Below are positions 1 to 8,179 of a DNA stretch of 38,523 bases, piece by piece. The translations under genes and the position numbers were made by a program. The stretch lies in assembly GCA_947466535.1 (NCBI GenBank), contig CANIEV010000016.1:1-38523 (forward strand), given 5' to 3'. The stretch comes from Betaproteobacteria bacterium (GTDB lineage Bacteria > Pseudomonadota > Gammaproteobacteria > Burkholderiales > SG8-39). The notes under the pieces are model-generated. The model was not told the DNA's origin. It was given only the letters and a program-made list of their open reading frames with translations, and did no database searches. How positions within the stretch are numbered: the first letter of the stretch is position 1; each line of letters opens with the position of its first letter.

Positions 1-1378
1 CCGACGCCATGCGCGCCTCGACGTTGTATTCGTGCTTCAAGCGATGCGCCACGACTTCGAATTGCAATTGGCCGACCGCACCCAGCAGCAGCGGTCCGCC
101 GAGCACCGGCTTGAACACCTGGATCGCGCCCTCTTCGCCGAGCTGCGCCAGGCCCTGGTTCAATTGTTTGCTTCGCAGCGGATCGGCGATCTCCACCGTC
201 TGGAATATCTCCGGGGCGAAGAACGGCAGCCCGGTGAACTGCAGCATCTCGCCCTCGGTGAGCGTGTCGCCGAGTTGCAGCACGCCGTGGTTCGGGATGC
301 CGATGATGTCGCCGGGGTAAGCGTCCTCGAGCAACTCGCGCCGCTGCGAGAGAAACGACACCACCGTATTGGGCCGGATGTCCTTGCCGTTGCGGCAGAT
401 CTTGAGACGCATGCCTCGCTCGAAGTGCCCCGAGCAGACGCGAAGGAAGGCGATGCGGTCACGGTGCGCCGGGTCCATGTTGGCCTGGATCTTGAACACC
501 ACGCCGGTGAATTTGTCCTCTTCCGGCTGCACCACCCGCTGGATCGCGGTGCGCGGCAGCGGCGGCGGCGCCAAGTCGGCCAACGCATCCAGCACTTCGC
601 GCACGCCGAAGTTGTTGATCGCCGAACCGAAGAACACCGGCGTCTGCTTGGCGTCCAGAAACGCCACGCGGTCGAAGTCTTGCGACGTACTCGCCACCAG
701 TTCGATGGTGTCGCGCACCTGCGCGAAGTCATCGCCAAAGCGCTCGGCCGAGGCCTCGATCCCCTCGATGATCTCGTCATCGCCTGCGACGCGGTCTTCT
801 CCCGGACGGAACACCCGCATGCGATTCTCGCGCAGATCGAACACGCCGCGAAAACCCTTGCCCATTCCGATCGGCCAGGTGAAGGGCGCGGCACGCATGC
901 CGAGAACCTGTTCGATTTCGTCGACCAGCGCAAGCGGATCGCGCACCTCGCGGTCCATCTTGTTGATGAAGGTGATGATCGGCGTGTTGCGCGCGCGGCA
1001 GACTTTCAGCAATTGCAGGGTCTGCGCTTCCACGCCGTTGGCGGCGTCGATCACCATCAGCGCCGCGTCCACCGCGGTGAGCACGCGGTAAGTATCTTCC
1101 GAGAAGTCCTTGTGGCCCGGGGTGTCGAGCAGGTTGATCACGCAGTCGTGGTATTCGATCTGCATCACCGAACTGGCCACCGAGATGCCGCGCTGCTTTT
1201 CGATCTCCATCCAGTCGGAGGTGGCGTAGCGCGAGGCTTTCCGCGCCTTCACGCTGCCCGCGATCTGGATCGCGCCCGCAAACAGCAGCAGCTTCTCGGT
1301 GAGCGTGGTCTTGCCCGCGTCCGGGTGGGAGATGATCGCGAACGTGCGCCGCCGCGCGGTTTCCTGGGAGATGCTCAA
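1..1378 (-). CDS. prfC: Peptide chain release factor 3 (partial, C-terminus beyond the left edge)
   Basis: This is a translational GTPase that recycles RF1/RF2 from the ribosome after termination. About 459 codons are present, against roughly 530 in the family, so the last ~70 residues lie outside the window. The G1 P-loop SHPDAGKTT is near residues 17-25, followed by the switch I motif RGIS, G3 DTPGHKDFSED and G4 NKMDRE. These and the later KFTGVVFKIQANMDP stretch are typical of RF3 rather than EF-G or LepA. No ATG fits the N-terminus. The best start is TTG at 1378, giving (M)SISQETARRRTF, which aligns with known RF3 N-termini; an in-frame stop lies about 54 bases upstream. The Shine-Dalgarno is weak. 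The gene is transcribed alone and leftward. Family identity is certain; the start codon is moderately sure. Confidence 0.95.
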   Translation of the reverse strand, partial: MSISQETARRRTFAIISHPDAGKTTLTEKLLLFAGAIQIAGSVKARKASRYATSDWMEIEKQRGISVASSVMQIEYHDCVINLLDTPGHKDFSEDTYRVLTAVDAALMVIDAANGVEAQTLQLLKVCRARNTPIITFINKMDREVRDPLALVDEIEQVLGMRAAPFTWPIGMGKGFRGVFDLRENRMRVFRPGEDRVAGDDEIIEGIEASAERFGDDFAQVRDTIELVASTSQDFDRVAFLDAKQTPVFFGSAINNFGVREVLDALADLAPPPLPRTAIQRVVQPEEDKFTGVVFKIQANMDPAHRDRIAFLRVCSGHFERGMRLKICRNGKDIRPNTVVSFLSQRRELLEDAYPGDIIGIPNHGVLQLGDTLTEGEMLQFTGLPFFAPEIFQTVEIADPLRSKQLNQGLAQLGEEGAIQVFKPVLGGPLLLGAVGQLQFEVVAHRLKHEYNVEARMAS

Positions 1379-1692
1379 GGGACGACTCTGCCTGACTGAT
1401 GGTTCACTGCCACCTCGGAATTGCCCAATTTAGCAATCGAATTCACCGGTCTTACGCACTGGCTGGACCTCTGAAAACCGGAAAGTTGTACTTTCATGTC
1501 CTGCCGGGAGATGCTGCCGGACCTGCTCCGGGTTCACTTCGGAGGTCGATGCGTGAGGCAAATCAAGGCGCGAAGTCTAGCGTTTTTGCCCCCACCCCGC
1601 TATCCGCACACAGTGCGGAGGGCGGGTTCAACATCCATTTGCCATCCGCACACAGGGGAGCCCCATCGGGGCGCCCCGATGACGCCCTGCAT
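1379..1692. other. Intergenic region between prfC and the chromate transporter genes, with inverted repeats
   Basis: No convincing gene is present. A 6-bp stem CCGCAC-ACA-GTGCGG lies at 1604-1618. Its left arm and loop recur as a direct repeat, ATCCGCACACAG, near 1603 and 1645. A perfect 16-nt palindrome ATCGGGGCGCCCCGAT lies at 1665-1680, 13 bases beyond the stop codon of the second chromate transporter gene. It could act as a transcription terminator for that operon, although no T-run follows. The prfC promoter should lie between about 1400 and 1560, but I see no strong consensus. Confidence 0.45.
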
Positions 1693-2223
1693 TCAGACAA
1701 GCCCTATCACGCCCGCAAGCGCGCCGGCGCCCATAAGCCAGAGCGGGTCGAAGCGGGTGCGAAGCACCAGCACCACCGTGACCACGGTGAGCAGCCAGCC
1801 GCGCCAGTCGTGGTTCACCGCCTGCACCAGCACCCAGCCGCCGGAGAACACGAAGCCGATGGTGAGCGGAGACAGGCCCACGCGGATCGCGCGACCGAGC
1901 GGCGCACCGGGATTGCGCCTGCCGAGGTGGGTGACCAACACCGCACCCAGGGTTCCGGGCAGGATGATCGCGAGCGTGGAGATCAGTGCCCCGGTGAAGC
2001 CCGCCACCTGCAGGCAGACGAGTGTCACCCAGAGCACGTTCGGCCCGGGCGAGGCCTGCGCGAGCGTGAACGAATCGGAGAACTGCTTGCTGGTGAGCCA
2101 GCCGTGCGCATCCACCACGAAACGGTGTGCTTCGGGCATCACCGTCTGCGTGCCACCGATCGCGAGGCTGCCGAGCAGCAGAACATGCAGGAACAGGCCG
2201 AGCAGGTCGTCGCGATCGCTCAT
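1693..2223 (-). CDS. Chromate transporter, short-chain subunit (second half)
   Basis: This is an inner-membrane protein of the CHR (ChrA) family, which expels chromate. Its 176 residues form a single Chr domain, so it belongs to the short-chain type in which two small proteins replace the ~400-residue fused ChrA. The FLHVLLLGSLAIGG stretch near the N-terminus matches the family's conserved GG-containing first helix. It is followed by the LAQASPGPN motif and several hydrophobic helices. I chose the ATG at 2223 rather than an alternative upstream codon because ATGA overlaps the stop of the preceding gene by 4 bases, which implies translational coupling. Chromate as the substrate is inferred from the family. 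Confidence 0.85.
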   Translation of the reverse strand: MSDRDDLLGLFLHVLLLGSLAIGGTQTVMPEAHRFVVDAHGWLTSKQFSDSFTLAQASPGPNVLWVTLVCLQVAGFTGALISTLAIILPGTLGAVLVTHLGRRNPGAPLGRAIRVGLSPLTIGFVFSGGWVLVQAVNHDWRGWLLTVVTVVLVLRTRFDPLWLMGAGALAGVIGLV

Positions 2224-2813
2224 GTCTTTTTCTTCCAGGCGATCAGAACCGCGACCGGCCCGAGCACACCGAGCACCAGCACCAGGGGCATGCGCAGCAC
2301 CCCCATGCCGCCGAAGGCAAGCAGGCTGAACAGCCACGGCAGCGCGCGCCGCGGCAGCGCCGAAGACAATTTGATCGCGTTGGCGAAGATCAGCCCCGCC
2401 GCCACCGCCGACATGCCGGCAAGCGCGCGTTGCACCATCGGCAGTTCACCGAAGTGCTGGTAGAGGTAGCCGAGCGTCACCACCATGATGAAGGGCGGCG
2501 CGAGGAACCCGGTCATCGCCGCGACAAGCCCGCGCAGGCCCCCGGTGCGGTAGGAAAACATCGCGGCCATGTTCACCATGTTCGCGCCGGGCAGGATCTG
2601 GCCGACCGAGAGCAGCTCGACGAACTCCTTCTCGGTGAGCAGCTTGCGCTTGTCCACCAGCGTCAGTCGCGCCCAGAACATCGTGCCGCCGAAGCCCGAG
2701 AGCGTGATCCTAAGGAACAGCGTGAAAAGCTGCGACGGGCTCAGACGAAGCTGGTCGAGTGGAACGCGAATCGGCGCGGCGTCATGCGTGTTGTCGGAAT
2801 CGGGGGAGGTCAT
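2220..2813 (-). CDS. Chromate transporter, short-chain subunit (first half)
   Basis: This is the first gene of a two-gene chromate transporter operon, 197 residues from the ATG at 2813. It carries one Chr domain. LFTLFLRITLSGFGG begins the membrane part after an N-terminal tail of about 30 polar residues, and the family motif VGQILPGANMVNMAA follows, equivalent to the APGPN motif of the partner. The frame is also open from a TTG at 2858, but that would add a poorly conserved segment and has no better ribosome site. The 4-base overlap with the downstream half suggests equal expression and a heterodimer, as known for paired short-chain CHR proteins. No chrB-like regulator is adjacent. Confidence 0.85.
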   Translation of the reverse strand: MTSPDSDNTHDAAPIRVPLDQLRLSPSQLFTLFLRITLSGFGGTMFWARLTLVDKRKLLTEKEFVELLSVGQILPGANMVNMAAMFSYRTGGLRGLVAAMTGFLAPPFIMVVTLGYLYQHFGELPMVQRALAGMSAVAAGLIFANAIKLSSALPRRALPWLFSLLAFGGMGVLRMPLVLVLGVLGPVAVLIAWKKKT

Positions 2814-2903
2814 GGTCGGTAGGTTGCCTTGACCCCGATTATCCCAAGCCGCGGGCAAAAGCCCCAGGCCCGATAGACCGATCGAGCTTTACCGGCCGAC
2901 CTT

Positions 2904-3650
2904 TCAGTGCGTGACGAACGCGAGCCCCGCGCCGATCACGATGCACATGCCGGCGGCCAGCCGTCGCAGTACAAGCGGGTTCGCGCGGTGAGCGAAGCGC
3001 ACGCCGAAGACCTGTCCCGCCAGCAGGAACACCGCCGCCCAGAGCGCGAAGCGGTAGTCGATGTAGCCGTGCTGCCAGTTCGAGACGCTCGCCGCCACCG
3101 AGGCGGTGAGCGCGATGAAACTGGTGCAGGCGACCACAGGAAGCGACGGATAACCGAGCAGCAGCAGGATCGGCACCGCGAACACCGGGCCGCCTGCGCC
3201 CGAGAGGCCTGCGCCGAAGCCCGCGAGGACGCCCACCGCGACGAGTCCCGCGATCTCGGGCGTCCCGCCGCGTTTCTCGAGCGTGTAGACCTGCGTGCTC
3301 ACCGGCCGCATGCTGAGGATTCCGGCGAGCACGATGATCATCGCGATCACCACCGTGAGCGTGCCCGACCCGAGGCTGGCCGCGAGCTGCGCGCCGGGAT
3401 AGCTGCCAAGCGCCGATCCGCTGGCAAGGCACACCGCCATCCGCCAGGGCATATGCCCGGTGCGCGCGAAAAGCCAGGTCCCCCAGATGCCGGCGAACAC
3501 ACCGGTGAACAGCGCGGTGCCCGCGGCGCTGTGGATAGGCAATCCGGCCGCGAGCGCGAAGGTGGGCACCATCAGCACCGTGCCGACGCCCACCGCGCCG
3601 ACGAAAAAGCCGACCACCAGAGCGATGCAGGCGAGAATCAGCAGGATCAA
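2904..3650 (-). CDS. TauE/SafE-family membrane permease
   Basis: This is an integral inner-membrane protein of the TauE/SafE (DUF81) family, whose members are linked to export of sulfite, sulfoacetate and similar anions. It has 248 residues and about eight hydrophobic segments arranged as two repeats. The N-terminal half has the glycine-rich helix VGFFVGAVGVGTVLMVP. The second half has the matching GAGLSGAGGPVFAVPIL stretch, the internal pseudo-repeat typical of the family. The start is TTG at 3650. No in-frame ATG exists between it and an upstream in-frame TGA, and the Shine-Dalgarno is poor, so the N-terminus is uncertain. It lies about 90 bases beyond the chromate genes on the same strand. 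The substrate cannot be told from sequence. Confidence 0.8.
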   Translation of the reverse strand: MILLILACIALVVGFFVGAVGVGTVLMVPTFALAAGLPIHSAAGTALFTGVFAGIWGTWLFARTGHMPWRMAVCLASGSALGSYPGAQLAASLGSGTLTVVIAMIIVLAGILSMRPVSTQVYTLEKRGGTPEIAGLVAVGVLAGFGAGLSGAGGPVFAVPILLLLGYPSLPVVACTSFIALTASVAASVSNWQHGYIDYRFALWAAVFLLAGQVFGVRFAHRANPLVLRRLAAGMCIVIGAGLAFVTH

Positions 3651-3719
3651 GATGCGGTCCCGGAACGTGAAGCAAGCAGGAAGGCCGGTAGGGTCTCATG
3701 AAACGCCATGAAGCCGCAG

Positions 3720-4030
3720 GAGATTGCTTCGCTCGAACCGGATTGAGATTGCTTCGCTTCGCTCGAACCGCATTGAGATTGCTTCGCTTCGCTCGCAATG
3801 ACACCGGAGCGGCGGCCCGGCTCGCTCTCGTCAGCGCGACTACTGCATGGTCATTGCGAGGAGCGCAGCGACGACGCAATCTCAATCGGACGGCATTTCC
3901 CTTGAGATTGCTTCGCTTCGCGCTCAATGACACCGGAGCAGCGGCCCGGCTCGCTCCCGGCAGAGCGACCACTGCACCGTCATTGCGAGGAGCTCAGCGA
4001 CGACGCAATCTCAATCGGACGGCATTTTCC
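3720..4030. repeat. Tandem palindromic repeat block (two 129-bp units plus two partial copies)
   Basis: Unit 1 (about 3773-3901) and unit 2 (about 3902-4030) are near-identical direct repeats in tandem. Each begins with TTGAGATTGCTTCGCTTCG and ends with GACGCAATCTCAATCGGACG followed by GCATTT. Within a unit the start (GAGATTGCTTCG...CAATGAC) is the reverse complement of the end (GTCATTGCGAGGAGC...GCAATCTC), so each unit can fold into a long hairpin. Two shorter copies of the left arm, ending in CTCGAACCG, precede them at 3720-3744 and 3745-3772. The GTCATTGCGAGGAGC...GCAATCTC core resembles repetitive extragenic palindromes dispersed in many bacterial genomes. No gene is present; open frames across it are repeat artefacts. 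Confidence 0.85.
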
Positions 4031-4041
4031 GCTTGAGGAAG

Positions 4042-4866
4042 CTACCCCGGCAGCGAGTCGAGGAACCCGAGCAGCGCCTCGTTGAACCGCTTCGGATCTT
4101 CGATATTGGAGAGATGCCCCGCACCCTCGATCCATTCGAGCTTCGCCCCCGGGATGCCGTCGCCCATCGCCTGCGACATTTCGGGCGGCGTGGTCTTGTC
4201 CTCGGTGCCGCAAATCACAAGCGTCGGCACGCGTATGGAGTCCATGTCCACGTAGGAATTACGGCCGCGGAATTCCTCCGCCTCGTCGATCAGCGTGGTG
4301 TAGCGCAGGGTCTTGAGATAGGAATCCTTGTGCAGCACCGCGATGCTTTCGGTGAGCTGTGCGAGCGCATCGGCCGGGCAGTTCGGTCCGGCGAGCGCCT
4401 TCGCCACGCCCGGGGCGATGTCACGCGGCGTCTTGCCCGCGAGCAGCGGCGCTTCTCGCAGCCGCAGGAACTCGGCGCCGTTATGGCGCTGGAAGGCGTT
4501 GCGCGTGTCCGCAAGCACGAGCGAGAGGAATTTCTCCGGATGCCTGCGGTAGAAGTTCTGCGCGATCATCCCGCCCATCGACAGACCCACAATGTGCGCC
4601 GAGGGCACGCCGAAATGCGCGATCACCCGCAGCAGGTCGCGGTTGAAGTCGGCGAAATCGAGAGGTCCCTCGTAGTCATCGCTGTCGCCGTAGCCGCGCG
4701 CGTCCCAGGCGACGACATGGTATTTCGCAGCGAGCACCGGCATCTGGTCGCGCCAGTTGCGGCGGTTGCCGCCGATGCCGTGCATCAGCACCACCAGCGG
4801 GCCCTCCCCCGCGTGATCCACCGCGATGCGCGGCGCTGGTCCGATATGCAAGGTTTCGAGCTTCAT
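4042..4866 (-). CDS. Alpha/beta hydrolase, candidate ring-cleavage product hydrolase or deformylase
   Basis: This 274-residue soluble hydrolase has a complete fold signature. The oxyanion-hole motif is HGIGGNRRNW at 29-38, the nucleophile elbow GLSMGG places Ser96, the acid is Asp223 in CGTEDKTTPP and the base is His251 in GAGHLSN. Overall it resembles the 3-oxoadipate enol-lactonase/PcaD-like group. It is the last of three leftward genes after a NicX-like dioxygenase and an FAD monooxygenase. By position it could do the job of N-formylmaleamate deformylase (NicD/PicE), which is also an alpha/beta hydrolase. The sequence alone does not establish that, since similarity to known NicD seems limited to the fold motifs. 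The ATG at 4866 lies 58 bases after the monooxygenase stop. Confidence 0.8.
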   Translation of the reverse strand: MKLETLHIGPAPRIAVDHAGEGPLVVLMHGIGGNRRNWRDQMPVLAAKYHVVAWDARGYGDSDDYEGPLDFADFNRDLLRVIAHFGVPSAHIVGLSMGGMIAQNFYRRHPEKFLSLVLADTRNAFQRHNGAEFLRLREAPLLAGKTPRDIAPGVAKALAGPNCPADALAQLTESIAVLHKDSYLKTLRYTTLIDEAEEFRGRNSYVDMDSIRVPTLVICGTEDKTTPPEMSQAMGDGIPGAKLEWIEGAGHLSNIEDPKRFNEALLGFLDSLPG

Positions 4867-4924
4867 GCGTGTTCCCCGGGTTTGCGTTGCATGCGTTCAA
4901 AGACAGGCGTTCAGTTACAGGCTT

Positions 4925-6061
4925 TCAGTTGCAGCCGGTTGGTATGTGGTTCGACGTGCGCTGATACTGCGCGCGCAGCCAGTCGAAGCGACCGGTCGCG
5001 CCGAAGGCGAGCGAGCGCAGTGCATCGGGCCAGAAGGTGATCGCGGAATACAGCCAGGACCAGCGCTGGGTGTGCTCGGTGAGCGGGCGTTCCGTGGACT
5101 CCCAGCGGGCGAGCCCGCGTTCGAGGTCGGTCTCACCCTCGAGATGCACCGCGAGCGCGAGCGCGTTCATCATCGCCACGCCACCGCCCTGGCCGAGGTT
5201 GGGCGGCATCGCGTTGGCGGCATCGCCGAGGATGGCGACGCGGCCCTTGGACCAGCGCTTGAGCTTGATGATCTGGAACTGCACGTACTTCACCCGCTCC
5301 CAGTCGGCGTGTTCGTGGATGCGGTCGAACAGGCCCTCGATATGCGGGAACGATTTTTTCCACACGTCGACCTGGATCGGTGTGATCTTGGCCTCGGCGT
5401 CGTTGTTGAGCGCGCTCATCGCGATGTAGATCTCGTCGCGCGCACAGGCGTTGTAGATGATGCGCCGCGTACCCGACCAGTATTCGTTCGACGGCGCGCC
5501 CTGCTCCGGCTCGTACAGCGCCTCGTCGGCGGCGCGCGGAATCACCATGCGCATCGCGCCGTCGCGCAACATGTTGCGCTCGCCGAGCAGGTCGAGCGAA
5601 TCGCGCACCTTGGAGTTGTAGCCGTCGGCGCCGATCACGAGGTCGGCTTTGTGTCGCTTGCCGTTCTCGAGGATCAGCTCGCCCGAGGCATCGGCGCCCG
5701 CGACCGCCGAATCGGTGAGTATCTCCACGCCAAGGCTTTCGGCCTTGTTCGCGAGTTCCTGCACCATGTGATGGCGCGAGATGCGATAGGTGCGCTTCAC
5801 CGGGAAGCGCGCGGTGTGTTCGCCTTTTGCGTTCCAGCGGTCGGAATAGCCCACGCGCATCGCGCCGGCGCGAATCGCATCGAACACACCAAGTGCCTCG
5901 AGGATCTTGATGCCGTTCTGGTGGATCGCGACGCCGAAGCCTTCGGCGCGGATGAAGGGCGTGCGCTCGTGCACCCGCACCGTCCAGCCGCGCTGTGCGA
6001 GCGCGATCGCCGCGATCAGGCCGCCGAAGCCGGCGCCCGCGATTTCCGCATGACGTTTCAT
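4925..6061 (-). CDS. FAD-dependent aromatic ring hydroxylase (NicC/salicylate hydroxylase-like)
   Basis: This is a group A flavoprotein monooxygenase of 378 residues that would use NAD(P)H and O2 to hydroxylate an aromatic or pyridine ring. The FAD-binding GAGFGG is at 9-14, the DG motif IGADGYNSKVRDS spans 143-155 and the GD motif AILGDAANAMPPNLGQGGG is at 276-294, all in the expected order. Relatives include salicylate hydroxylase, 3-hydroxybenzoate 6-hydroxylase and 6-hydroxynicotinate 3-monooxygenase. The gene starts 37 bases after the NicX-like dioxygenase stop, with AGGGC upstream of the ATG. Forming the 2,5-dihydroxypyridine substrate of that dioxygenase is therefore the most economical role. 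That role is inferred from context; family membership is clear. Confidence 0.88.
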   Translation of the reverse strand: MKRHAEIAGAGFGGLIAAIALAQRGWTVRVHERTPFIRAEGFGVAIHQNGIKILEALGVFDAIRAGAMRVGYSDRWNAKGEHTARFPVKRTYRISRHHMVQELANKAESLGVEILTDSAVAGADASGELILENGKRHKADLVIGADGYNSKVRDSLDLLGERNMLRDGAMRMVIPRAADEALYEPEQGAPSNEYWSGTRRIIYNACARDEIYIAMSALNNDAEAKITPIQVDVWKKSFPHIEGLFDRIHEHADWERVKYVQFQIIKLKRWSKGRVAILGDAANAMPPNLGQGGGVAMMNALALAVHLEGETDLERGLARWESTERPLTEHTQRWSWLYSAITFWPDALRSLAFGATGRFDWLRAQYQRTSNHIPTGCN

Positions 6062-6098
6062 GAATGCCCTGTGCGTGCTTGCGCAATAAAAGGCGCTA

Positions 6099-7145
6099 TC
6101 AAGCGAACTCGCCCTGCAACTGGCCGTCCTTCACCACCACCGTCTTGTCCAGCACCACGGTGCAGCCCTTCATCGGCAGGTCGAAGTGGCCGAGGGTGTA
6201 GCGGTTGGCGAACTGGTTGGCGCCGGTCGAGAACAGGAAGTTGCCGCCGAACACCCGCTGCTCGACGCCGTTGTGGTCGCCGTGGTCGTACATCACCATC
6301 GCATCCCAGCGCGCGCGCCGGTTCATGCCCCAGCCGAGGTGCGCGGAGGCATAGGCGTTCTTGTCGTTCCAGGCGGCGAAATAGCTGCGCATGAGTTCCG
6401 CATCCAGCCCTTCGCCTTCGACCTTGGTGATGTAATCCTTTTCGATGGTGAGCCGGATCGGGCTTTCGTTGTAGCGCTTGAAGGTGAGGTTGATGTCGCC
6501 GGTGTCGAGCACCAGCGTGCCGTTCACGCCGCCGCCCTGCGGATAGCAGGCGACCAGCCCGCCCGGCCAGTGGCCGCGATCGCCCGGCCCTTCGACCGCG
6601 CCCCAGCCCCCGCCGCAGCGCGCGCCCTCGACGTCGACTTCGAGGTTCGTGCCCGCCTTGGAGGTGACGAACATGCGCTTGGAATTCTTCACCAGTTCCA
6701 CGCCGCGCTGCACGCGCGGCTTGTCCGCCGGATCGGGCATCAGGCGCTCCAGGATCTCCGGGTTCTCGTCACTCACGTACAGGATGCGGCTGCCGGCGCC
6801 GAGAATCTCCGCGGTCTCCTTGGAGTGCTGCAGGCCTTCGACGGTGCAGTCGGCCACCATCACCGTACTGCACAGCGCCTTCACCACCGCCGGGTTCTCG
6901 CCGATGGCCACCGAGCAGCCGGTGGAGCGGATCGGGACGCTGCCTTCCTGCGGCGGCGTGGGCATCACCACATGAAAGGGCCGCGCCTTCAGGCGCAGCA
7001 GCGCGAGTTCGGTGAGATGCACGTTCACCTTGCGCGAGAGCGTCTCGGACAGGATCGCCACCACGTCACCCGGACGTATCTTGCACAGCTCGAACGTGTG
7101 GGTGAAGGCGTCTATCCATTTGGCTTCTATGCGTTCTGCAAGCAT
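6099..7145 (-). CDS. 2,5-dihydroxypyridine 5,6-dioxygenase-like ring-cleavage enzyme (NicX family)
   Basis: This 348-residue protein matches the NicX family, non-haem iron enzymes that open 2,5-dihydroxypyridine to N-formylmaleamate and share a fold with M29 aminopeptidases. Conserved stretches include SKAGTNLEVDV at 162-172, the GHWPGGL motif, LVLDTGD and GGNFLFSTGAN at 300-310. The iron ligands known in Pseudomonas NicX (His265, His318, Asp320) correspond to His269 in SAHLGWG and to His320 and Asp322 in GHFDLP. All three are present with nearly the same spacing. The ATG at 7145 has a strong AGGAG site. It is probably first of a three-gene operon with the FAD hydroxylase and alpha/beta hydrolase. 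The natural substrate could be a substituted dihydroxypyridine. Confidence 0.82.
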   Translation of the reverse strand: MLAERIEAKWIDAFTHTFELCKIRPGDVVAILSETLSRKVNVHLTELALLRLKARPFHVVMPTPPQEGSVPIRSTGCSVAIGENPAVVKALCSTVMVADCTVEGLQHSKETAEILGAGSRILYVSDENPEILERLMPDPADKPRVQRGVELVKNSKRMFVTSKAGTNLEVDVEGARCGGGWGAVEGPGDRGHWPGGLVACYPQGGGVNGTLVLDTGDINLTFKRYNESPIRLTIEKDYITKVEGEGLDAELMRSYFAAWNDKNAYASAHLGWGMNRRARWDAMVMYDHGDHNGVEQRVFGGNFLFSTGANQFANRYTLGHFDLPMKGCTVVLDKTVVVKDGQLQGEFA

Positions 7146-7278
7146 GTTCCCGCTCCTCTATGACGTTTGCGTCTGCTCGTGACCGCTCAAGCGCGGCCGT
7201 GAAAGTGAATCATCGTAACGAATTCAGGCTGACCTCGGGCGGATCGAATCCGGGCGTCCCTCCGGTTCATGCCGCTTT

Positions 7279-8151
7279 TCATGCATGGCTGCGAACCGCG
7301 CCGCCGTCGCGGAAAAGCGCCGCCTGTTCACGTACGTAGTCCTCGAAGCGCCGCGGCGCGCGTCCGGTGATCTCCCGCACCGAACCGGTGAGAAAACAGT
7401 TGCCCGGCCGCCGCAGGTAGTCGTAGAGCAGCAGCATCTCGTCGGCACGCCAAGGCGGCATGCCGGCTTCGAGAAACCCCGCATGCGCCTGCCCGGGCGT
7501 GATGTCGCGGAATTGAACCTCGCGGCCGATGACACGACCGATGATGGCAGCGACCTCGTCGTAGGTCAGAAGGTCATCGCCGGTGACCACATAGGCGCGG
7601 CCTTCGTGGCCGGTCCCCGTCAGGACCGCGGCCGCGACCGCCGCCACGTCCCGCCTGTCCACCAGGCTGATCTTTCCATCGGCCATCGGCGCGGAGAACC
7701 CGCCGGTGGCGGCGATCTCGTTGGCGAAGCTCAGCAGGTTCTGCATGAAATTGCAGGCGCGAATGTGGGTGAACGGGATGCCCGAGGCCTCCGAAAGCCG
7801 GTCGCATTCGCCGTGCCAGCGGCCGATGCGACGCGGCGAGGCCACGTCAGCGGCGGCCGAGGAAATCCGCACGAGATGCTTCACGCCCGCCTGCTTCGCC
7901 GCGGTGATCAGCTTGCCCTGCAGTTCCGCCATGGATTCCGCGAGGGGCGAGATGAGCAGGACCTTGTCCACACCCTCGAGCGCGCCAGGCAATGTGTGTG
8001 GTTTCGAAAAATCGCCGATCGCGACTTCGCACCCGTCGAATCCCGCCGATTTCGCGGGATCGCGCAGCAGCACGCGCACATCCCCTCGTGGGCCGAGCAG
8101 GCGTGCGATGTCCGCGCCGGTCGGCCCGGTCGCACCGGTGATCAGGATCAT
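7279..8151 (-). CDS. NmrA-like NAD(P)-binding reductase or epimerase
   Basis: This is an atypical short-chain dehydrogenase of 290 residues with one Rossmann domain. The dinucleotide motif ITGATGPTG lies at 4-12, VRVLLRDP follows the second strand, and VKHLVRISS carries the central strand. The usual SDR Tyr-x-x-x-Lys pair is not evident (RWHGECDRL occupies the equivalent place), as in NmrA and QOR2-like proteins. It may therefore be a quinone or nitrogen-compound reductase, or a redox sensor. It begins 28 bases after the TctC-like gene stop and ends 133 bases before the NicX-like gene, all on one strand. Co-transcription with the catabolic genes is plausible. Its precise reaction is unknown. 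Confidence 0.8.
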   Translation of the reverse strand: MILITGATGPTGADIARLLGPRGDVRVLLRDPAKSAGFDGCEVAIGDFSKPHTLPGALEGVDKVLLISPLAESMAELQGKLITAAKQAGVKHLVRISSAAADVASPRRIGRWHGECDRLSEASGIPFTHIRACNFMQNLLSFANEIAATGGFSAPMADGKISLVDRRDVAAVAAAVLTGTGHEGRAYVVTGDDLLTYDEVAAIIGRVIGREVQFRDITPGQAHAGFLEAGMPPWRADEMLLLYDYLRRPGNCFLTGSVREITGRAPRRFEDYVREQAALFRDGGAVRSHA

Positions 8152-8179
8152 GCGCTGACGTTCCTGCGGCGTCCCTGCT

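Noticed and set aside
32-1399. Long plus-strand open frame opposite prfC
   Set aside because: It is antisense to a clear RF3 frame, lacks any recognisable motif and arises from high GC at third positions.
3720-4030. CRISPR array
   Set aside because: The repeats are long, self-complementary and directly adjacent, with no regular unique spacers and no cas genes.
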